This document shows positions 5,788 to 6,982 of a stretch of DNA of 6,982 nucleotides, in pieces. Position 1 is the first letter of the stretch. Every line of letters begins with the position of its first letter. The DNA is from a bacterium (lineage in GTDB: Bacteria; Actinomycetota; Acidimicrobiia; Acidimicrobiales; Bin134), in the NCBI GenBank assembly GCA_028820035.1, contig JAPPKI010000545.1, positions 1 to 6,982 on the forward strand, given 5' to 3'. Under the pieces are notes generated by a model. The model was not told the DNA's origin. It did not search any database and was given only the letters and a program-made list of their open reading frames with translations. A program made the translations under genes and the position numbers.

Positions 5788-6594
5788 ATGAAGGCAGACG
5801 CGCTGGACGCATTCCGGCTGGACGGCAAAGTCGCGGTGATCACCGGGGCGGCCTCGGGCATAGGCGAGGCCACCGCCGAGCTGTTTGCCGCCGCCGGGGC
5901 CAAGGTGGTGTGCGGCGACCTAGACGGTGAGGGGGCCGAGAGCACCGTCAAGGCCATCCGCGAGGACGGGGGCGAGGCCATCGCCCAAGCCTGCAACGTG
6001 ACTTCCCGCGACGAGGTGGACGCCCTGGTGGCCCGAGCAGTGGCCGCCTATGGCGGGCTCGACATCATCGCCAATGTCGCCGGCGCCATGTTCCCCGGTT
6101 TGATCGAGGATTTGACCGACGAGGACATTGACCGGGGCATCGACCTCAACCTCAAAGGCGTGCTCTATGGCTGCCAGGCCGCCATCAGAGCGATGAAGGA
6201 CGATGGCGGCGGGGTGATCCTCAATGTGTCTTCCGGGGCCATCGACCTGGCCTATGAAGGCATCGGGGTATACGCCTTCACCAAGGCGGCGGTGGCCATG
6301 CTGGGCCGCACTTTGGGGCTCGAGGTGGGCCGGTATGGCATCCGAGTGTGCACCCTGGCCCCCGGCAGCACGCTCACCAACTTCACCACCTGGCGCCTGC
6401 ACAACGAAGACGGCACCTTGAACCAAGAGGCCTACGACGAGTTCTTGGACTACGCCCGGGACTTGTCCCCCATCGGCGCCCTTGGCGAGGCCATCGACCA
6501 GGCCTACCTAATGCTGTACTTGGCCTCAGACGCCGGCAAGTTCACCACCGGAAACGTCTTCCGCTCCAACGGCGGCCAGACGACGACTTTCTAG
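5788..6594 (+). CDS. SDR family oxidoreductase, predicted NAD(H) type
   Basis: A 268-residue classical SDR. Landmarks are TGAASGIG (19-26) and a second strand ending in VCGDLD with Asp44, which favours NAD(H). They continue with NVAG (96-99; the family usually has NNAG), Asn121 in DLNLKG, Ser149 in NVSSG, and Tyr162/Lys166 in YAFTK. APGSTLTNF (191-199) follows the active site. At the C-terminus, FRSNGGQ (258-264) replaces the common D-G-G turn. The start is ATG 5788, backed by AGGAGG 5 nt upstream, the best ribosome binding site in the window. The protein probably oxidises a hydroxyl group or reduces a ketone in the cytosol; the substrate is unknown. It is divergent from the NADP-type SDR, so both may answer to one regulator. 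Its TAG overlaps the stop of the acyl-CoA dehydrogenase gene on the other strand. Confidence 0.93.
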   Translation: MKADALDAFRLDGKVAVITGAASGIGEATAELFAAAGAKVVCGDLDGEGAESTVKAIREDGGEAIAQACNVTSRDEVDALVARAVAAYGGLDIIANVAGAMFPGLIEDLTDEDIDRGIDLNLKGVLYGCQAAIRAMKDDGGGVILNVSSGAIDLAYEGIGVYAFTKAAVAMLGRTLGLEVGRYGIRVCTLAPGSTLTNFTTWRLHNEDGTLNQEAYDEFLDYARDLSPIGALGEAIDQAYLMLYLASDAGKFTTGNVFRSNGGQTTTF

Positions 6595-6982
6595 CGAGGC
6601 GACCGGGGCAACCCCATCCCAGCAGTGGCGATGATGTCGCGCTGCACCTCGTTCACTCCCCCGCCGAAGGTTCCCACCGGAGCCCCTCGATAGGCCCGCT
6701 CGAGCTCGCCGGCGAGCACCGCCTCCGGCGTTCCCTTCACGAGGTATGACCGCTGTCCCAGAACCTCCATGAGGGCCTGGAACGACTTCACCTTCAGCTC
6801 CGTGCCGAACACCTTCATGGCCGAGGCATCAGCGGGCTTCAACTCGGTGTCCTCCAGCGCGGTGGCCACCTTCCAGTTGTACATCTTGAGCGCTTCATTG
6901 CGGGCGTACACCTCGGCCAGCGCCAGACGCACCCACTCCTGGTCGATCACCCGGCGCCCGTCGCCCAGGGTGGTCTGGCGGG
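6591..6982 (-). CDS. acyl-CoA dehydrogenase family protein, C-terminal part (5' end outside window)
   Basis: About 129 C-terminal residues of an acyl-CoA dehydrogenase are visible; the frame is open to the window edge, so the GTG at 6950 is internal. The region is the all-helical C-terminal domain: WVRLALAEVYARNEALKMYNW, DASAMKVFGTELKVKSFQAL, MEVLGQRSYL, and the closing TFGGGVNEVQRDIIATAG-GLPR block typical of actinobacterial FadE-type enzymes. These FAD flavoproteins oxidise the alpha-beta bond of acyl-CoA thioesters. In that closing block, Gly stands where medium-chain enzymes carry their catalytic Glu (Y-E-G-T). The base must therefore lie elsewhere, for example on the helix used by isovaleryl-CoA-type enzymes, or in a partner subunit as in some mycobacterial heteromeric FadE pairs. 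The stop TAG at 6591-6593 overlaps that of the SDR. Confidence 0.88.
   Translation of the reverse strand, partial: RQTTLGDGRRVIDQEWVRLALAEVYARNEALKMYNWKVATALEDTELKPADASAMKVFGTELKVKSFQALMEVLGQRSYLVKGTPEAVLAGELERAYRGAPVGTFGGGVNEVQRDIIATAGMGLPRSPR

Noticed and set aside
5703..5996. N-terminal extension of the minus-strand SDR by 98 codons.
   Set aside because: It would run into the divergent SDR coding region, reads as Ser/Pro/Ala-rich antisense, and ATG 5702 has a well-placed AGGGAG plus a normal SDR N-terminus.
6348..6749. A 133-codon plus-strand frame covering the end of the NAD-type SDR and the acyl-CoA dehydrogenase.
   Set aside because: It crosses two real genes out of phase, has a His/Arg/Pro-rich composition, and shows no domain.

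Overview
The window reads as high-GC actinobacterial chromosome. The signs are GC-rich third codon positions, a coenzyme F420-type luciferase-like oxidoreductase, several short-chain dehydrogenases, an acyl-CoA dehydrogenase, and N-terminal DUF2510-like modules, which are largely an actinobacterial domain. A member of the Acidimicrobiia is plausible, but that is an inference from gene style; there is no rRNA or marker gene here to prove it.

Layout from left to right. Positions 1-595 (+) hold the C-terminal part of an NAD-dependent epimerase/dehydratase-like extended SDR, tail-to-tail with an alpha/beta hydrolase at 599-1504 (-). Divergent from the hydrolase is a tandem pair of small membrane proteins (1561-2202 and 2266-2976, +). 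Both carry nearly the same 40-residue DUF2510-like start, and both are preceded by a similar non-coding block of about 35 nt, but they continue into very different RDD-type membrane domains. Then comes a minus-strand group: an SDR (4860-5702), an F420-type LLM oxidoreductase (3965-4816) and a second LLM monooxygenase-like protein (3006-3959). The gaps are short (about 40 and 5 nt), so the three probably form one transcript. A second SDR (5788-6594, +) is divergent from this group across 85 nt that contain a clear ribosome binding site for each gene and a 25-bp imperfect inverted repeat. At the right edge, the C-terminus of an acyl-CoA dehydrogenase (6591-6982, -) meets the second SDR so tightly that the two stop codons share one CTAG.

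Functionally, the right half looks like catabolic or redox accessory metabolism: oxidation or reduction of alcohol/ketone groups by SDRs, flavin/F420 chemistry by LLM proteins and acyl-CoA oxidation. No substrate can be named from sequence alone. The RDD pair is an unrelated membrane-protein module with visibly lower GC in the stretches sampled.

I do not see a clear previously undescribed system. The most interesting signals are the N-terminal-module-plus-leader duplication in the RDD pair and the putative operator between the two divergent SDRs. No tRNA, rRNA, CRISPR array, insertion sequence or phage gene was seen. Coding density is very high, and no gene-free stretch exceeds 90 bases.
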